Source: Congeria kusceri
Taxonomy: Eukaryota; Mollusca; Bivalvia; Myida; Dreissenidae
Direction: 5' to 3'
NCBI GenBank assembly: GCA_027627225.1
Contig: CM051028.1
Span: forward strand, 21,406,201 to 21,470,200
Length of the DNA: 64,000 nucleotides
Shown here: piece after piece, positions 60,955-64,000 of the stretch
Numbering within the stretch: the first letter of the stretch is position 1
How the letters are laid out: each line of letters begins with the position of its first letter
Position numbers and translations under genes: made by a program
The notes under the pieces: model-generated
What the model was told of the DNA's origin: nothing
Databases searched by the model: none
Seen by the model: only the letters and a program-made list of their open reading frames with translations

Positions 60955-61466
60955 TTAAAGGGACTGTGTCATCGAAAAGGGCCTCAATGGGTAATTTTTT
61001 TTTTAAATCTGAAATTTAGGATATTAATACTGGCATATAATAACGGATAAAACAGGGTATATATAATGGGAATAGAGTTTAAGCATTCTGAGATAAAAGT
61101 CAATTTATAATATGGTCTGTGTTTGTTTGGTCCTTTTCCTGTTTACATTTTGACGTCAGTATTGTGAGCACTTTGTATAACCATAGTTTACAAACTACTC
61201 CTTATCAAGCATGATAGTGCAGTTGGTTAAAGCGCTGTCGGTTAAAGCGCTGTCTACTGTCATTTCTTAAGTCGTGAGTTCAATGCCCGCTTGGGGTCTT
61301 AATTTTGTCAGGCTTTTTTGCTAATTTGTTTTTATCAACTATCTAATTGTTCGTGATATTATTTTTATTTATTTAATGCACATGGCTTAGTAAAGCGCAT
61401 TTACATCAAATAATATAATTTATAGTGCAATAGGAAGCAAATTTTTCGTTGACATAGTCCCTTTAA
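60955..61466. mobile_element. PiggyBac-type MITE with TTAA ends
   Basis: The left end is TTAAAGGGACTGTGTCA followed by TCGAAAA. The right end, read in reverse, is TTAAAGGGACTATGTCA followed by ACGAAAA. Each side thus has a TTAA (60955-60958, 61463-61466) and a roughly 20-bp inverted repeat beginning AGGGACT. TTAA duplication is the hallmark of PiggyBac-like insertion. The 512-bp element encodes nothing. Inside, at about 61205-61300, is a tRNA-like segment (TAGTGCAGTTGGTTAAAGCG ... GAGTTCAATGCCCGC). It lies in the intron of BTB copy C, about 60 bp downstream of the donor at 61524. Confidence 0.75.
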
Positions 61467-61524
61467 AGTGTAGTTATTCTACGAGGTATGTGTAATTTAT
61501 ACATAAAACGGACGTAACGAATAC

Positions 61525-61765
61525 CTGTAACACTTTCCTTCTGGTCTGGATAAATACAACGCAGAAACACAATAAACGATTTTGCCTCTTTGCCCGGTAG
61601 AGGAATTTCTTTTGCAGATTTCTCTTTAAACTCATCCTTGAACATTGCTTTAAAGACTGGGGACGCCATGGATAGCACAGCTTTGACCACAGGGATTCGG
61701 ATATCTTGCACAATCAAGGTCACATCGGCCAGACCGTTTGATTGACCGAATCCACTGACATCGAC
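61525..61765 (-). CDS. BTB/POZ protein, BTB exon (copy C)
   Basis: N-terminal half of the BTB domain: VDVSGFGQSNGLADV, TLIVQDIRIPVVKAVL, SMASPVFKAMFKDEFKE, IPLPGKEAKSFIVF and LRCIYPDQKESVT, ending at the donor ACAG|GTATTC in phase 1. The acceptor is placed at AATAAG|GTC (exon start 61765, phase 0), which fits the proposed first exon at 62792-62815. There is no in-frame ATG upstream in this exon, so an earlier start exon is required. Strong similarity to copies A and B over the whole exon. Confidence 0.82.
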
Positions 61766-61924
61766 CTTATTAATGGATAGAACATTTCATTATCTGTCGG
61801 TGTCTGTGTGTAAAAAACTAAATCCGTTCAATAGTTTGCCAATATTTTAACATATTGTACAAAATATGCACGTTTTAGTAGTTAGCTAGTTGTATATTCC
61901 AAAAGTTAAAATGTAAAGGTAACG

Positions 61925-62110
61925 AAAGATCGCGGTGGCGTAGTGGATATGGTATCCGCCTAGCGATCGGGAGGTTCCGGGCTCGATCCCCACTCTGGGA
62001 TCGTTCTCAAGATCTCCCCAAAGACACCAAGTACTGGTTCTACCCAGGAAACGGACTCGATGGTGTCTCTATAAGCCTTAGAATTTCGATGCAATCGAGC
62101 TAAAATAAGT
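61925..62110 (+). mobile_element. tRNA-derived SINE
   Basis: The head reads GGTGGCGTAGTGGATATGG (A-box-like) and GGTTCCGGGCTCGATCCCC (B-box-like) at tRNA spacing, followed by a body with AGTACTGGTTCTACCCAGG and GGTGTCTCTATAAGCC and an A-rich end. The body text resembles conserved SINE cores found in bivalves (RUDI or V-type), recalled and not checked. It lies between the first and BTB exons of copy C. Confidence 0.7.
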
Positions 62111-62791
62111 AGGTTTACACTAAACTAAAGTTAAATAAGTCCATGTCGTTGAATGTATTAAAATAAGTACAGAAGCTTCCTTGGCAATCGCGAAATAAAC
62201 TATGTTATATCCTAACAATATGTATTCATACCGATAAATCAAATGGTCTATGTATTTATAATAGTCGAGTGTACATACTTGAACATTAAACCGTTCCCTA
62301 ATAAACATTATTAGCATTAGCTTGCTACAAGGAGTAGACAGTCTCTGAACAGCAAGCACCTATTATTAACTGTAATCATAGAAACCTGGTACCTTTATAT
62401 TCTCAGTCTGACACTATTTTATTAATTAATTTAATTGTGTTGTTATCCATTATTCCCATGCATACGAATTACAAATAACTGAACAGCATCTACACTGTTT
62501 TTGCGTTTATTTCGTTACCTTGATTTTGACTTACACTGTGTTATATGAAATAAAAAGCCTTCTGTGATGCGCAGATGATTTGAAGTGTATGTGTTTGTTC
62601 GTGGATCATATAATTATGTGCTCTTGGTTTCGGTAAATGAACGATATTTTTGGTACGGTAAACGTCAGGATGCATTTTGTAACTGCGGGTCCCCTAGTAT
62701 CATAAAAAAGTAAGGTACAGATCGACATATATGCGCAAACATGCAGGTAATATAGCAAAATATGTGTAAATAATTTAGAACTTAAACTTAC

Positions 62792-62815
62792 TGCATACGT
62801 AGGTATATTGTCCAT
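62792..62815 (-). CDS. Putative first coding exon of BTB copy C
   Basis: ATG GAC AAT ATA CCT ACG TAT GCA followed by a perfect donor GTAAGT; it encodes MDNIPTYA and ends in phase 0. Joined to the exon at 61765 it gives MDNIPTYA-VDVSGFG, similar in length and pattern to MARIPIADVGVFG of copy A, and the total becomes a whole number of codons equal to copy A. The exon is very short, so chance cannot be excluded. Confidence 0.5.
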
Positions 62816-64000
62816 AATTATTTAATTTTCACAAACGCTTTATCAACGTATAACCACTATAACACTGATAAAGGAAATAAGAGAACTTAACATTTACTTC
62901 CTTTCGATATTAGTATATTTTATCTAACCGCTTCAATGCCTGCACGCCGACCTTGAAATTGTGCATGGCTGCGTGCAAAATTATCAGCAACGGATCTTAA
63001 TATTCAATTTAAACAACGATAAATTGACGCAAATAGACGCAGCGAACTATTTATGATCAATATGTGTTTACTTTGATTCCGAGCCAACTTTTTTTTAATA
63101 AAACATGCATTTGAGTGCCGCAACGCAGACGCAAGATGTGTTAACAAAGTTTATGACACTGTTATTTGCTAAACTAAAAGTGTAATAATTCTTTGTTATT
63201 GGTATTGACATGTTGAAGATTATACTGCATTAGGAAATACAATGCTAAGCAAGTTATTATTATATTTGTTAAAGTTTGAATATTGTTTCAAATGTATATC
63301 GGATTTTACCCAAGCATAAGACGAATTTCGTGTAAAAAAGGTACAAATAACGTTACAGTGTCACCCTAAACGAAGCTTATTATTCATGTCCTAAATTATT
63401 TCGGGATTACTAAATGGTTTAGTTGCATTTTGACTCGACCACTACTTGATCAATATCTGACAAGTTTCTGATCAAAAGGTTGAGCAAGACTTTAAACACG
63501 ATCGCCAGAAGAGGTCGTGTGTGATCAATCTAACCTTGCTTAATTTGATTGTCCAAACGCAAAAGATTGAGAAAAATAATGCGAGGTGATCGGAACTAAT
63601 TTAAGTTCAAATGTAGAAACTTTTTTTATTGCTCGCGATATTACAAACTACCAATCATAACCAAATAGACGTGTACGCGATTGCAAATCGATCACATTTC
63701 AACAGTTTTAAATATGCTCGAGTCGATTCCGAGTAGAGATCAATTTTGATCGAGTGTCCCGGATATTTATCTGGTAACAAAATATGTAGAATCAAGACGG
63801 CTGAACGGTTTTATTTTAAATGTGTTTGTGTTTTAAATAAGAGCATAATTTTAATGTTGTTATACAAGATACAAACATAGTAACAGGGTTAATTTTTTAA
63901 CGTAATAAACAAATATAAATGTAAAAGCTAAACAAATTAGCCTATTTTAAAAACTCTTCACTCCAAACACTTTGACTAACTTCTGTTTAGATCAGTGTAC
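62816..64000. other. Upstream region of BTB copy C, no further gene
   Basis: Would contain the promoter and 5' UTR of copy C if the first exon is right. No core promoter motif is convincing, and no other feature is recognised up to the window end. Confidence 0.4.

Noticed and set aside
61205..61300. Functional tRNA gene
   Set aside because: The A/B-box-like segment lacks a plausible acceptor stem and contains a small internal duplication; it lies inside a MITE.

Overview
The window is nuclear DNA of an invertebrate animal, most likely a bivalve mollusc. The evidence is AT-rich sequence, genes split by GT-AG introns, several classes of animal non-LTR and Penelope-like retrotransposons, a tRNA-derived SINE, and short repeat elements with internal tandem units of a kind common in bivalve genomes. 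There is no sign of prokaryotic operons, CRISPR arrays, rRNA or a canonical intact tRNA gene. The species cannot be named from the sequence.

Host genes. All recognisable host genes belong to one BTB/POZ family on the minus strand. Three copies look intact: exons at 29144-29796 and 31721-31979; at 38493-39076 and 39913 to about 40155/40234; and at 59701-60347, 61525-61765 and probably 62792-62815. Two are dead: an orphan first-BTB exon at about 14945-15201 with an in-frame TAA, and a broken copy at 47524-48590 with a TAG and a repeat element where half an exon should be. In all three intact copies a phase-1 intron cuts the BTB fold at the same codon. The models at 29144-31979 and 59701-62815 independently both sum to 912 nt (303 aa). 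The intron (or its remains) in each of the four copies holds a different repeat element.

Mobile DNA. The main element is a 9.2 kb LINE on the minus strand (18186-27387). It has a perfect 14-bp target-site duplication, a 36-nt poly(A), an intact ORF1 (351 aa, coiled coil plus RRM-like) and an intact ORF2 (1267 aa, endonuclease plus reverse transcriptase). Its ORFs are separated by an unusually long 3.6 kb AT-rich spacer with its own tandem repeats. Other elements are a decayed relative at 1560-3718, LINE fragments at 16740-16990 (+) and 27930-28405 (-), a 5'-truncated LINE with an intact RT ORF and a TTCTG-type tail (50962-53520), and a CR1-like LINE remnant (about 54000-58260) split by a nested Penelope-like element (54579-56133) with RT and GIY-YIG remnants.

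Tandem and palindromic DNA. The stretch 6.9-18.1 kb is mostly satellite-like. It holds two arrays of a 57-bp unit that looks like a truncated tRNA with A and B boxes (6940-8640, 9553-10505), a palindromic ATTGGAGATTGG-type higher-order repeat (10640-13860), a roughly 170-bp repeat (15730-16320) and a CpG-rich fold-back structure with a 350-bp period (17285-18110). The remaining stretches are AT-rich and show no feature I can support.
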